In this document: one piece after another, positions 1 to 10,599 of the stretch
How the letters are laid out: each line of letters starts with the position of its first letter
How positions within the stretch are numbered: position 1 is the first letter of the stretch
NCBI RefSeq assembly: GCF_000219625.1
Contig: NC_018217.1
Location: 2,604,001 to 2,668,000 of the forward strand
Direction of reading: 5' to 3'
DNA length: 64,000 nt
Source: Zymoseptoria tritici IPO323
Taxonomy: Eukaryota > Ascomycota > Dothideomycetes > Mycosphaerellales > Mycosphaerellaceae
The notes under the pieces: generated by a model
Seen by the model: the letters and a program-made list of their open reading frames with translations, nothing else
Told to the model about the DNA's origin: nothing
Databases searched by the model: none
Translations under genes and position numbers: made by a program

Positions 1-1016
1 AAGTCCTCGACGACTGGGTACTGCTGCTGCGGCGTCTGGTCCGGATTGCCGCGCGAGAAGGCAGCCCAGCACGATTCGCATGCGCATGCAGCAGAGCGGG
101 CGATGTCATGGACTTCATGGTTGTGGATCAAAAAGTCAGAGGCGTTGTCAAACGTGCCGCAGGCGCCATCCGCGCATGTGTAGATCATTGGCATGTTAGC
201 ATTGGGGACAGGGGACAGGGCGGGCATCTCGAGCTGCACACGGCCGCCGAACATCTCATTGGTCTGCTCGACTGCCTGCGCACCGCTTTGTTGGGTATGC
301 GAGGGTTGCGCTGGCATCTGGAACTGCGTTGGGAGGTCGGATATTCCACCGCCGTGCTCAACTGCCTGCATGCCGTCTTGCTGATAGTGCAGGGCTTGCA
401 CTGGCATCTGGAACTGGTTCAGATCGCCGGAAGTCCCGATGTGGTGCCCAACTGGCTCGATGCGGCCCTGCTGGTAGTAAGGATAATCATGCTGTGGTGC
501 GCCATACACATTCTGCTGTCTACCATTCGGCTGGCCCTGGCGCGGAGGCTTGACTGGGGCAGCATGGACCGGATTCATACGAGGTCCCACAATTTTGCGT
601 ACACCCTTACCACGCTCGTACTCGATGTCGACCTTGTGGATGTCGCGGATGTGGCGGTAGAGACTGGCTGGGCGCGTGAAAGCCTTCAATTTGCCGTTTT
701 CGCCGCAGATACTGCATGCGTGAGGCTTCTCCTTGGTGTGAGCTTCGCGGTTGTGCTGCTGGACGTTGTGGGGACTGCAGAACGATCGGCCACAGTTGTC
801 GGCCTGGCAGCGGAACTTCTTCTCGGCCTGGTAGTAGGTGCGTTGCTTGGTATGGGCTCCAGCGCCAGTGGTTGAATCGTTGTCCACGTCCATCTCCATA
901 CCGCCGTACCTCATAGCTGCTGTCGCTGCAACTTTTGGTGGTGCCGTACCAGCGCGTTCGTTGGAGTCCTCCATGAGGGAAAAGCCAAAGTCTTGTGCGT
1001 ACTGTTGATTGTTCAT
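1..1016 (-). CDS. C2H2 zinc-finger protein, 3' end outside window
   Basis: Open on the minus strand from ATG at 1016 to the window edge (338 codons, no stop, no intron needed). Around residues 68-125 there is a C-x4-C finger with paired histidines, followed by a second Cys/His block (C-x2-C, then H-x4-H) joined by a TKEKPH-type linker typical of tandem C2H2 fingers. A third C-x4-C...H-x4-H finger lies near residues 285-310. Between them is a Gln/Pro-rich low-complexity stretch with an imperfect internal duplication of about 30 residues (both copies contain QFQMP and QAVE). Likely a nuclear DNA-binding regulator; the target is unknown. The 5' flank is about 1.2 kb and is shared divergently with the SH3 gene. 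The C-terminus cannot be judged. Confidence 0.8.
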   Translation of the reverse strand, partial: MNNQQYAQDFGFSLMEDSNERAGTAPPKVAATAAMRYGGMEMDVDNDSTTGAGAHTKQRTYYQAEKKFRCQADNCGRSFCSPHNVQQHNREAHTKEKPHACSICGENGKLKAFTRPASLYRHIRDIHKVDIEYERGKGVRKIVGPRMNPVHAAPVKPPRQGQPNGRQQNVYGAPQHDYPYYQQGRIEPVGHHIGTSGDLNQFQMPVQALHYQQDGMQAVEHGGGISDLPTQFQMPAQPSHTQQSGAQAVEQTNEMFGGRVQLEMPALSPVPNANMPMIYTCADGACGTFDNASDFLIHNHEVHDIARSAACACESCWAAFSRGNPDQTPQQQYPVVED

Positions 1017-1828
1017 CTTGATTCTGACCTGCAGGTTGAGATGATTTTGCAATGAAGGAAAGGAAGTTGTTGAGATGGAGGAGAAGGAGATTCACGCAAG
1101 CCAAGTTACCTATTTGAACACTGTCCCGTTACTCGACCTCGAACCCGCAAGTGAATCGCAATGTGTCGTAGTAGAGACAAGGTCATTGTCAGCATTGCGA
1201 GGACAAAGAAGTCTTGCGGAATTGAGACAGTGCTCGACGAGCACAAAGGAGAATTGAACAAGGCATTGTGTCCAAGTCTACATCCTCGAGGTCTCTCGGC
1301 TCTCGATGTCTGGGTCACCAGTGAGGAGGTTTTGATCAAGGTTCGAGTCGATGAAAGTGGTAAGCGTGCTCCAAAAGCTTCATGTCAACAACACAAACAC
1401 TTTCTCCGGGTCCAAACCAGGCGACTGAGAGAATTGGTATCCTCTTTGGTTGGTGACGAGTCGGAGCGGTGCAGAATCCACGCGGTCGCAGAAAAGATCA
1501 CAGTTGTAGTGCGTATGGCAAGACTGATCGGAGAGGTCTGATTCATATCCAGCGGTAATCGGGCTGTTGGTATGCCTTGGATCATTTGGTGTTGTTGACA
1601 TGTGATGAGGGATGGAGGATCGTTGGACCAGCCGAAGACAGGCTGAGACGGGAGAAAAAGGCGGGACGGAGTCAGGTCCTTCTCTCAGCTGCCCTGCCCT
1701 GGTTTCATTTGACCCCTGCATTGATTGATGGAGGAAGGATCCCTGGTATAATCTCCATCTTCTTGTCACAGTACATGTCCATCCTCGCATCAAACACGCG
1801 ACAGCGAATCTTCCCAGAGAAGTGTGCT

Positions 1829-1866
<38 letters not shown>

Positions 1867-2251
1867 CACGTCTCGGACTGTTGCAGAGTCCCTCTCTTTT
1901 GGGCCTTACAACTTCACCACCCTCCTCAGCTCCACTACTCAGCCACCCATTTGATCTTCATGCCGCCGCATTATTGCGCGCTACGCCCAACTTTCGTTTC
2001 TTACCTCATCCTTATCCTCTTCTCCTGACACAGACACCCGACCGCCGACGACCTACGACTTCCCTCTCCGACGACACTGTGCGACTCGTCCGAAATCTCA
2101 GGACCGAACCCATCTCCTTCCTGCCCACGCGACCGCATTACTCGGCCATGCACCTGACCACGATTCGTCCGATCTCCGATTGATTCGGAGTGACTGTGAG
2201 CGGTCTGAACAACTACAATCCACTCTCCGTTCCTTCTCTCCGCCTCACACC
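1017..2251. other. Divergent intergenic region with (GTC)12 microsatellite
   Basis: No convincing gene. This is the shared upstream region of the zinc-finger gene (-) and the Tea4-like gene (+). The last ~350 bases before 2252 are C/T-rich, as in many fungal leaders. A perfect 12-copy GTC trinucleotide run occupies 1831-1866. ORFs through it are low-complexity Val/Arg/Ser runs and are not credible proteins. Confidence 0.7.
1831..1866. repeat. (GTC)12 microsatellite
   Basis: Twelve uninterrupted copies of GTC, flanked by GTGCTGC on the left and CACGTCT on the right. It lies about 390 bp upstream of the Tea4-like start codon, so it is non-coding by position. Confidence 0.95.
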
Positions 2252-5200
2252 ATGTCGGTCGCAAGCCCAACGCGGCCAAATATTGTGAGGGCCGACACTC
2301 TGGACTTGCAAGACGAAGAACATCCCACCGCCGCCGAACATACCAAGCCGAACCCGTTGCAGCCAAATGGTCTTGCGCCCCACCTCGCCGCGCAAGTTCA
2401 CCACGTTATTGAGGAACGGCACTCGGAGGAGCAATCGCTGGCGGAGGCGTGGAATATTACGGACAATCTCGTGGAACAGCCGGAGGCTATTGAACAGGCA
2501 CAATCAAGCAACACGCAGGCAACGGAGAGCAATGGTACCTCCCAGGAGGAGGAGGATGGCGAGAGCGGAGATCAAGATGGAGACGCAGACGCAGATGATG
2601 ACATGATGGACAGGATTTCGAGCTCGCCGAGCATTGACGATGGTGGGTACACTCTCCATTCTTCGCCTCCTATGATGGCACGCAGATGCTGGCCGGTTCG
2701 CTCCACGAGCTTGTCGCCAGCGTATGCATCGCACCGCGAGACTTTCAACCAGTCCGCATCCCCGGCTTCGTCTTCGCCCTTCATACAGACACCACAACAT
2801 CCGCCCTTCCGGGCAAGACTTGTGGACATTGTAAGACGTGCACCTTTCATGCCTGCTCGATTGAGCGGGACTAATGCCCCAGCGTCGAAACATCATCAAC
2901 AGGGTAGGTATGCCGCGGAATCAATGACCATTCCGGAACTGGACGAGGATGAGCAATATGAGGACGAGCAGTACGAAGATGAGCAATATGAAGATGACAC
3001 TACAGACCAACCAGTGGAGCAAGCCTGGACACCCACTCGGCGCAGCAGCGACTGTGCGGCACCTGATGTATGGACCAGCAAGTCACAGGATCCCACTTTG
3101 GACAATGGCTGGTCAAACGGGAGTCCACTGCGCAGTCAGGCCTTTGCGCGCAGCATGCCGGATCTGGAGCCATCTCCTAGCCTCTCGAGCATTGCGAGCG
3201 CCGACATTCGCTCCTTCCTATTACCTATGCACGATCCGCTGCTGGAGATCCCCTACTCGGACGAAGGATCCACGGATTCATGGGACGACTTGACCGATTC
3301 TGAGTCTGAAGAAACCGAACACGGATACGAGGACAATGATGATGCACATGACTCTTTCTTTAATCTCGACGATCGATTCACTGACTCTGGTTGGGGAGGC
3401 GAGTGCTTACGTGACGCAGAAGACATCGATTTCGAATTTGTATATGCATTGCACACGTTTGTTGCAACGGTCGAAGGGCAGGCAAATGCCACCAAGGGCG
3501 ACACTATGGTATTGCTGGATGACAGCAACAGCTACTGGTGGTTAGTCCGAGTGGTCAAAGACAGTAGCATTGGTATGTGGGCATCAACCGGCATTGTGAC
3601 AGCACGGCACTAACAAGATCTAGGCTACCTCCCTGCCGAACATATCGAGACCCCCACCGAACGATTAGCACGGTTGAACAAGCACAGGAATATCGACGTT
3701 CGTCTGCCTTCTTTCCAACGCATCTCGACTACGGACTGACGTGAAACTATCAGCTGTCCGCCACGATGCTGAGTGATAATTCTGAAAAATCCAGAAATCC
3801 GCTCAAGAAGGCCATGCGCCGACGAAATGCAAAGACAGTTCAATTCGCCGCGCCAACATACGTGGAAGCCTCTGATTACGATTACTCCTCCGATGACGAA
3901 GATAACATGATCGATCCATATGGAGAAGCTTTACAATCAGGCAAAGGCGCGCAAAACGATGACGAAGAGGAGCCCGAGGAGCAAAAAGCCGAGTCGAAAG
4001 ACCCGGCTTCTGAAAGCAGATCCAGCACATCTTCAAATCGTGCATCATTCGATCGCGAGCAAGCTGCAACCGCGGCTCAGGCTTTGGCTGCTGCTGGAAT
4101 CGGCGGAGACGACGACGCCGCTCAGCCGCAAACGGTAGACAAGACTGGTGAGTATGACTACTTGCAATCGGACCTGGACAGAAAACCAAACGTCACGGTA
4201 GAAGCCGCCCCACTCAAGTCTCGGAAAACCAGAAATACGGATTCATTCCTCAAGGATGACACTATTGAAACTCGAAAGATCACGCTCACACCCGGACTTC
4301 TACGAGATGAGAATGCTTCCCTCAAGTCGCCGACTGAGGAGCAGCAACCTAAACGGAGCAACAGCTTGGAGCCACTCACCAAGACCCCTTCGCCTGCTGA
4401 GCCGGCAAAGAAGGAGGTCAAGGACAAGAAGGAGCCAAAGAAGGGCGGCTTGCTCAGTGGCCTGTTCAAGAGCAAGAAGAAGGATAAGAAGACCAAGGAC
4501 GATGCCAGCGACTACAGCGATGGCGAGAAGCTGTCCACAGAGCTCGGACGAGACTCGCCTCGAATCAGTCCATTGCCAAGCGGCACGAATTCTCCTATCG
4601 ATAGGAATACGATGGCATTCCCTGGTCCAGGGAAGAGAACAGTTTCAGAAGAAGACGTTCGGGATCCACCAAGGGACTCGAATAATGCCTTTGTCGCAGA
4701 GCTGCCAGGCTCAGAAGTGGCGTACGAGATGGCCACCGGCCAGGAATCAAGCATCAGCGAAACGCCACGACAAGACACCAACGACGGCACATCCACACCC
4801 GTGCCGCAAGAGAAGCCAAGTGCTCTCAGCAACGCACTGTCGCCCATAACGAATGTCTTGAAGACGAGCGACAAGGATCCGAAGCCCAGAAAAGCGAAAC
4901 GAGCGAAGCAACGAGTCCAGCTCGACGACTTTGACTCACCACAAGATGAGCGAGAGCAAAACCCCCTCTCAGACGACGAAAACGATCGATTATCGGAGAG
5001 CCCTGTGGAGATCAGTTCAAAATCCTTTATGCACGGTACTGAGTCGATCCACATCCCGATGCCCGACGTGGACGAGCACAGCGACAACAACAATAACGCT
5101 CCGGCAAGCCTTTCGAGCTCACCTAGTCTGATCGACCACACCGACAGCTCCCGCGAGTCCGAAGTACGGACACCCGAAGACAACGACCCGACGCCGACCA

Positions 5201-5580
5201 CTCGTTCCCCTCAACCCACACCCAAGTCCCAATCACAATCTCAACAATCTACAGACCGCGATCAACCGACCAACCTCTCCAATGAGAGCACCACTACCTC
5301 CTCTTCCACGCCTCCCTCTTCCAACGACACCTCGCCCATCACGACCCAGCAGCAGCAACCTTGGGACCACACCAGCCTCCGCGCCTGGCTCGAAGACGGC
5401 TCCGAGGTGCGCGACATGTTGGTCATGATTCATGATAAGACCGGTGTCACGCCCGCGCCGGCTGATCACCCTCTCATGGCGGGATTGTTTGTTGAGCAGC
5501 GGAAAGGTGTGCAGAGTATGATGGGCGAGCTGGATGGGTTGCTGGGGAGCTATCTGCAGCGGAAAGGGGTGCAATTTTGA
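2252..5580 (+). CDS. Tea4/Bud14-type SH3 cell-polarity protein
   Basis: Three exons: 2252-3572, 3624-3697 and 3754-5580, with introns of 51 and 56 nt carrying CTAAC and CTGAC branch sites. Splicing restores one 1073-residue protein. An SH3 domain covers roughly residues 394-462 (ALHTF start, WW pair, YLPAEHIETPTERLARLNKH end); this C-terminal extension is diagnostic of the Tea4/Wsh3 and Bud14 family. Just after it, KTVQF (492-496) fits the RVxF docking motif for type 1 phosphatase. By family knowledge the protein recruits PP1 to cell tips and tunes formins and microtubule-linked polarity. The rest is acidic, Ser-rich and disordered, with three tandem EDEQY repeats near residue 232 and a conserved C-terminus. 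ATG 2252 is preceded by CACC. Confidence 0.9.
2944..2991 (+). repeat. In-frame 15-bp tandem repeat in the SH3 gene
   Basis: Three near-identical 15-bp units (GAGGATGAGCAATAT type) encode three EDEQY repeats. Being a multiple of three, copy-number change would keep frame. Confidence 0.85.
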
Positions 5581-6173
5581 TGTACAGTGCTGGGATGGAC
5601 TGATGACTCTTTTTGCTTCGATGTTGCACGATACATCTGCACTTGAGGGTGTGGCACGAGTTTCCTTGTTCGTTAAGTTTGCGTCGTGCTGTGCTTGATC
5701 GCGATATGCTTCCTCTCTACGGAGAAGGTATGACAGATACTGATAGCATGAATTGTGTGGCAAAAGCGAGTTTTGCACGAAGTGGAGGCTGCAAATAGAT
5801 CACAGAATAATTCTGTACGCCCTCCGAAGTGATTATCGGTACGTTGACTGCATGAAAGTATTCTTCTTGATTCGAGCCTTATAGCACTTCAGGGGTGGTT
5901 TGTCATTTCGAGACTGCGGTCATGGGAGAGTTTGCTCCCCACGCGTGACTTCACGTATAAGTCGATTACACTTCCGAGTCAAATTTGCAAGGTATGTTGT
6001 TTGTCATTGATCTGTCAATCTATCTGTCCTACGATTGCGTTCGCCGTGCTGCCCAACCGTCTCAGGTACCATGAAGCTCTCCTGTCGAGCTTCGTTCAGA
6101 CCTTATGTTTCACTCGCGCGTACCCTACGAGATCACCAAAAGGACTCACCGTCATGGGCAGACCCTGCGGCGC
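5581..6173. other. Convergent intergenic region
   Basis: The 3' flanks of the SH3 gene (+) and the coiled-coil gene (-). No gene, RNA or repeat recognised. Confidence 0.6.
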
Positions 6174-7378
6174 CTATGCGGCAGAGTTAGCCTTGCGAGC
6201 AGAACCCTCCGATTTGAGCGAGACATGAGCCTTGCCCTTCGGAACGGCCAGATCGAACTTCTCACCGTAGGACGTGGCCATTGACAAGCGATGCGGAGCC
6301 ATGGAGCCCGGCGACTTGACGGCAGCGTTCTGCAGCGTCAGCGCCCGGACGTTGTCTTCCAGCTTGGTGACGCGGGCGCGGGTGTCGGTCATCAAGGTGA
6401 TCATGCCGTCGCGGTCTTCGAAGAGGTTGAGCGCGGTGGTGTGGACTTCGGCGATTGCGGCGGCGTGCTCGGTGATGACGGATGAGGGGATAGCTTCGGC
6501 GGCTTGAGTCGCGACAGCGGTCTGGAGAGCTTGCATATCGGTATTGAGGGTCGTGAGCTTCTCGCAGAGGTCGTTGATGCTGGTCATGTGCTTGTCGAGA
6601 GCATCTTGGTGGGAACGGAGTCGCGACTTGGATTTCGCCCGGCGCTGCTCTGCTTCGTTGTCACGACTCAGGCTGGTCTTCTCGAGCTGTTTGATGCGAG
6701 CCTCGAGGGCTTGGATGGTCTGTATAGATTTCGTACGCTCGAGAGCGGCGGCTTCCTCTTCCCGGCGGAGCTGGAACATGCGACTGTGAAAGAACTTCTC
6801 GTCGTCGGCCTTGCGCTGAAGTTCGTATAGGAACATGGCTTGGACAGCGCTGGTAGGCGGGAGGCGGGCGGAGCATTGCTTGCCAATGGAGTTGAGTTCA
6901 GCGCCGGTATACTTGATCGCTGCCTTCTTCTTCAAGCTCTTCTGCATCTCAGGGGAGATCGATCGTGCTGTCAGCGTGTTAGCTTTTCAGCGGATAAAGG
7001 TCAGCGGGTGAGGATCGAAGTGAAAGGCACTGACGTGGGACATTCTCTGTCTCGGCGGCGCTCTTCTTCTGGGCATCCTCGAAGATGTCGGTCGCTGCTA
7101 CCACAATGTCAGTCCAGTGCAGATGAAGTGAGAGCAGAGTAAAATGGCTGCTGACTCCGGCGGGTGGCGTCCTTCCTCGGGCTCTGCTGCATTGTGGACG
7201 GCGGGGCCTTGGACATCCTCTTTGCTGCTGCTGCTGCTGCGTCAGTAGGTCAGTGAGGTCCAGGGAGGATGGATGAGAGCAGGCACGAACGAGGAGAGTT
7301 GTCGCTGCTCGGGTACGAATCGTATTCGACCGGCTCCAGGCGTCCGATTTCGTGTGGGGGCACGATCGAGGCCATCAT
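6174..7378 (-). CDS. Coiled-coil protein, function unknown
   Basis: Proposed exons on the minus strand: 7378-7291, 7224-7156, 7097-7035 and 6967-6174. The phases agree (1, 1, 1) and give 337 residues. The last exon is in no doubt. The first three small exons rest on donors (GTTCGT, GTCAGC, GTCAGT), acceptors and the way the frame closes. Residues from about 130 to 260 are rich in Glu/Lys/Arg/Gln/Leu with heptad-like spacing, indicating a long coiled coil. The C-terminal tail is basic and Ser/Lys-rich (KGKAHVSLKSEG). No enzyme motif is visible and I do not recognise the family. The acceptor of intron 1 is embedded in a run of CAG repeats, so its exact position is ambiguous by multiples of three bases. 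The start could lie further upstream in the same open frame. Confidence 0.65.
7225..7241 (-). repeat. CAG run forming tandem splice acceptors
   Basis: Six consecutive CAG triplets on the minus strand (CTG on +) lie at the 3' end of intron 1 of the coiled-coil gene. The branch-like CTGAC ends only a few bases before the first AG, so a downstream CAG is more likely used. Each alternative adds or removes one Gln without changing frame. Confidence 0.6.
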
Positions 7379-8284
7379 CTTGTTTTGTGTTTGATTCGCC
7401 GCGGTGTTGATGTCGGTGACGTTGCTGTCGCCGATTTGTTTTGTTTTTGAAGACCGCTTCGCCGCTAGACGCATTAGGCAGAATTGCTCAACTTTCAGCA
7501 GGAGCAAAGAACGAATGAGAGCATTTTGCACATGATGATATTTCGGAAGGAGATCAGACTTCACTTTACCTTGTTGACTCTCCATCTGCTCAACATGGCC
7601 GCTTTCCTTGCGTACTCAGACGCAATGTGTACGATTTTTCCCGGACTCGGGGGATCTTTTCCCCTATACGGACGGCAGAAGGAGATATGTTCAGACTGCT
7701 CAATCAAATGGATGTAAGACGTGAGAGAACAATACCGAGCTGATTGGCCTTCAAAACAGCTGACCTGCCTTTTCCCCCGACAACAGCTTATCAGGAGCCA
7801 ACTCCAGACGACGACCATGCCATACATGCCCGGATACTATGAGATGTATCGTTGTCTGAATCGTACGCACTCAGCCCTGCAGGCGGCCTCCTGTAAGCAC
7901 CAGCTTGATCAGCTGAACACGATATGGCACACGTGCTACGCTCAGCCTTGTGCGATCCGATTGATTTCTTGCCTCGCAAGGCGTGAAGTGCCACGATGAA
8001 GTGATGAAACATCACCTTACCGGTATTTTGGGCCGCAATCTCTCCAGCCACGGCTTGAGTCGGCTTGCGACACGAAACGTCACTTCCACGTGACAATAGG
8101 CAGCGGATCCTTGCGAAAGAACACACATATGACGGCAGTGAGGCCGCAAACAGTGTCGACGGTACAAGTCTCCCCAGCAATCACAACAACGACCACCTTC
8201 CTCTTCCTTGACCCATCGCAACCACGCTCCACGACATCTCAGAAGCAACCGCAAGTGATCAAAACTCACCCACAGCCGCCCAAC
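7379..8284. other. Divergent intergenic region
   Basis: Lies between the coiled-coil gene (-) and the Pmp3-like gene (+). Several small ORFs exist on both strands but none has recognisable protein character. Treated as promoter and leader sequence. Confidence 0.55.
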
Positions 8285-8757
8285 ATGACTCTGGTGGGCA
8301 CACATCGTCCACAACTCACTCCACCAACGCTGACAAAGTTTCGCAGGGCGGCATTCTCCTCGGCATCATCGCCATCTTCTTCCCACCAGCCGCTGTCATC
8401 GTCCGAAGAGGCTGCCACATGGACTTGGTCATCAACATCATCTTACTCTTCCTCGCATGGATCCCTGGAATCGTCCACGCCTGGTACATCATCGCGACCT
8501 ACCCGAGTCTCCGCCAAAGACACAGAAGAGCACGGGAACGGAGACGCAGTCAACTCATCGGGACGCGCAGCCCGAGCATGAGCGTCATCAGCCACGGGTC
8601 AGGCTATACACAGCGACGCAGCTCTTCTCGAAGACGGAGCACGTCTCGCAACCCTTCCGTTATCCGCCATGAACGTGTGTCGCGCTCTTACCATCGCGAC
8701 GACGCGTATCCTGGCGGCAGGACTGTGTACTATCCGCCGGTCACTCGGAAGTATTGA
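8285..8757 (+). CDS. Pmp3/stress-response RCI-type small membrane protein
   Basis: From 8347 the frame reads two hydrophobic helices separated by a short basic loop: GGILLGIIAIFFPPAAVIV, RRGCHMD, then a second helix with LAWIPGIVHAWYII. The FFPP, RGC and PGxxHAWYII signatures are those of the Pmp3/Sna family, plasma-membrane proteolipids that affect membrane potential and salt tolerance. The C-terminal ~75 residues are Arg/Ser-rich and cytosolic in character, longer than yeast Pmp3. No in-frame ATG precedes helix 1, so I propose a mini-exon ATG ACT CTG (8285-8293), an intron 8294-8346 with weak donor GTGGGC and good branch CTGAC, and exon 2 at 8347-8757 (139 residues). The domain is certain; the first exon is tentative. 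Confidence 0.75.
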
Positions 8758-9354
8758 AATCGCGGGCGAGGGTAGCGATCGGAGGTTGGGTGGTGACCGA
8801 TTGAAGCGCGTTCATATCCGATCGGAAGGCGTTTCAGTGTGTTCAAGCAAGGCGTTCGTGCGTTCGTGGGAAGATGTAGAGTAGTACGAGGGAAACAAGA
8901 TCTGGACGATGTACAAGTAGCTCTCACGCTAAGTGCTTCCGAAGTGCAGCCGAGGATGGCCTTCTCTCACCTTGCTTCCACTATCACTCACCTCTTCTTA
9001 CTCTGTCACTTTTGTTCAGGCGCCAATGCGTTGATCCATCATCGTGAAGCTTCCAGTAGTTATCATCTGTTATCACTGAATCTCAAGAGCTCATCGAGTA
9101 AGAGGCGCTTCCAGATCTCCGGTGTTAGATTGGTAAATCCGATGCTGTACAACTCGAGGATGACCGCTGTCGAAAATGAAGGAACAATGGGAACTGTCGA
9201 AGCACGGGATTCGGAGTTATCACGTAAATACGGAGCATGCGCGTAGTGATGCTGACGGTACCAGATAACCTGGAAGGACTGTCACTTCCTCTGATTAAGA
9301 TACCGGCCAGTACCATCTACTTCCACCACTTCTACCACCATCAAAAGCCCAATC
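8758..9354. other. Intergenic region
   Basis: Tandem genes lie on either side. Nothing recognisable is seen beyond the C/T/A-rich leader (CCACCACTTCTACC type) just before the reductase ATG. Confidence 0.6.
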
Positions 9355-10398
9355 ATGCCGAGCACACACGAAGCAGCCGCTCTGCTCTCAGTCGGAAGGC
9401 CCCTGGAGGTCATTCAACGGATCACTCCTGAGCCTGGACCAAATGAGATCCTCATCGAAGTCAAGGCAATTGCAGTCAATCCTGTGGACTACTACATGCG
9501 TGACAATGGCTTCCCGCCAGTGCCAGTCCTTCCAGCTGTACTCGGGGAAGACGTCGCGGGTATAGTCGTCAAACATGGTTCTGGAGTCGACCCGTCTGAC
9601 TGTCCTGCGGTCGGATCACGCGTCGTGGCACTCGCCTCATCTTTCTACCACGAAGGATCTCCCGACCATGGTGCATTTCAGAAGTATACCACCGCTCGCA
9701 GCGAAGGTGTCATCAACTTGTCTGATTCTCTCTCGTTCGAGGAGGGCGCTATCATGCCTTTGGCCGTCTTGACTGCATTGTCGGCATACACAACCATCGG
9801 CCTCCCGCTCGACACCAAGTTCAAGCCCGAAGACAAGGAGGCCATCTTGATCTGGGGAGGATCCAGCAGCGTTGGCTCTTTCGCGGTCCAAACAGCCAAG
9901 TCTCTCGGCTTCACCGTCTACGCAACCGCTGGAGCGAAGAACCTGGAGTACGTCAAAAGCCTGGGAACAGATGCTGTATTCGACTACAAGTCGCCTACCG
10001 TCGTCAAAGACATCGCGGCCAAAGTCAAAGCGGACGGGGTCTTACTTCGGACAGCGCACACGATTGTGGATAACGCCTTGCAGCAGACTTTGGATGTACT
10101 CAAAGAGACCAAAGGAGACCATCCGGCCCGAGTCGCTCATGCTCCCTTGCTCCCTGAGAACGCGCCGTCTCTTGACAACACCGAGATCAAGTTCACCTAC
10201 CCGCCCACCAGCCCTGACGAGAGGAACAAGCATTTGTACAAATGCTTCCATGGGTGGCTGAAGGATGGTCTGGCGGCCGGAAGTGTCGTTCCAAGCCCGA
10301 GGGTGCAAGTTGTTCCAGGTGGTATTAGTGGTCTGAACAAAGCTTTGGATGTCCTCAAGGCAGGTGTGAGCGGAGTCAAGGTTGTTGTATCATGCTGA
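9355..10398 (+). CDS. Zinc-independent medium-chain reductase (enoyl-reductase-like)
   Basis: A single-exon 347-residue protein, the usual length for the family. The N-terminal GroES-like half has EILIEVKAIAVNPVDYY and PAVLGEDVAGIV. The Rossmann half has a nucleotide-binding glycine motif (WGGSSSVGSFAVQ, about residues 165-177) and the DAVFDYKSP segment. The catalytic-zinc Cys/His set and the structural-zinc four-cysteine loop of classical alcohol dehydrogenases are absent, so it belongs with NAD(P)H-dependent quinone/enoyl reductases, including the trans-acting enoyl reductases of polyketide synthases. No polyketide synthase or other biosynthetic gene is nearby, so a general detoxification or reductase role is as likely. 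It converges with the membrane-protein gene, leaving only ~200 bp between stop codons. Confidence 0.85.
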   Translation: MPSTHEAAALLSVGRPLEVIQRITPEPGPNEILIEVKAIAVNPVDYYMRDNGFPPVPVLPAVLGEDVAGIVVKHGSGVDPSDCPAVGSRVVALASSFYHEGSPDHGAFQKYTTARSEGVINLSDSLSFEEGAIMPLAVLTALSAYTTIGLPLDTKFKPEDKEAILIWGGSSSVGSFAVQTAKSLGFTVYATAGAKNLEYVKSLGTDAVFDYKSPTVVKDIAAKVKADGVLLRTAHTIVDNALQQTLDVLKETKGDHPARVAHAPLLPENAPSLDNTEIKFTYPPTSPDERNKHLYKCFHGWLKDGLAAGSVVPSPRVQVVPGGISGLNKALDVLKAGVSGVKVVVSC

Positions 10399-10599
10399 AC
10401 GGCGGCGGCATGTTGTAGAATGGCATCCGTTATTCTGTCGGGCTCTTTCCATTGAGATATTCTGCATCGCCAAGTCAGATCGATGCTTTATGAGTGAAAT
10501 GCACGTGTGGCAGGGCTCTTTCGACTCACTGCATGTTTTGCGTCCCAGACAAGAAGTAACTAATAAAAGAATCAAAAGCGCTTCTATGGGCGATGGGCA

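Noticed and set aside
108..875. Plus-strand 255-codon ORF with hydrophobic leucine-rich content
   Set aside because: It is antisense to the zinc-finger gene, whose minus-strand frame carries clear C2H2 motifs; the plus ORF is a shadow.
607..1104. Minus-strand 165-codon ORF over the zinc-finger gene
   Set aside because: Different frame from the C2H2 motifs; its Arg/Pro/His-rich text is typical of an off-frame translation.
1822..2183. ORFs with poly-Val, poly-Arg or poly-Ser
   Set aside because: They are translations of the (GTC)12 microsatellite, with no flanking protein-like sequence.
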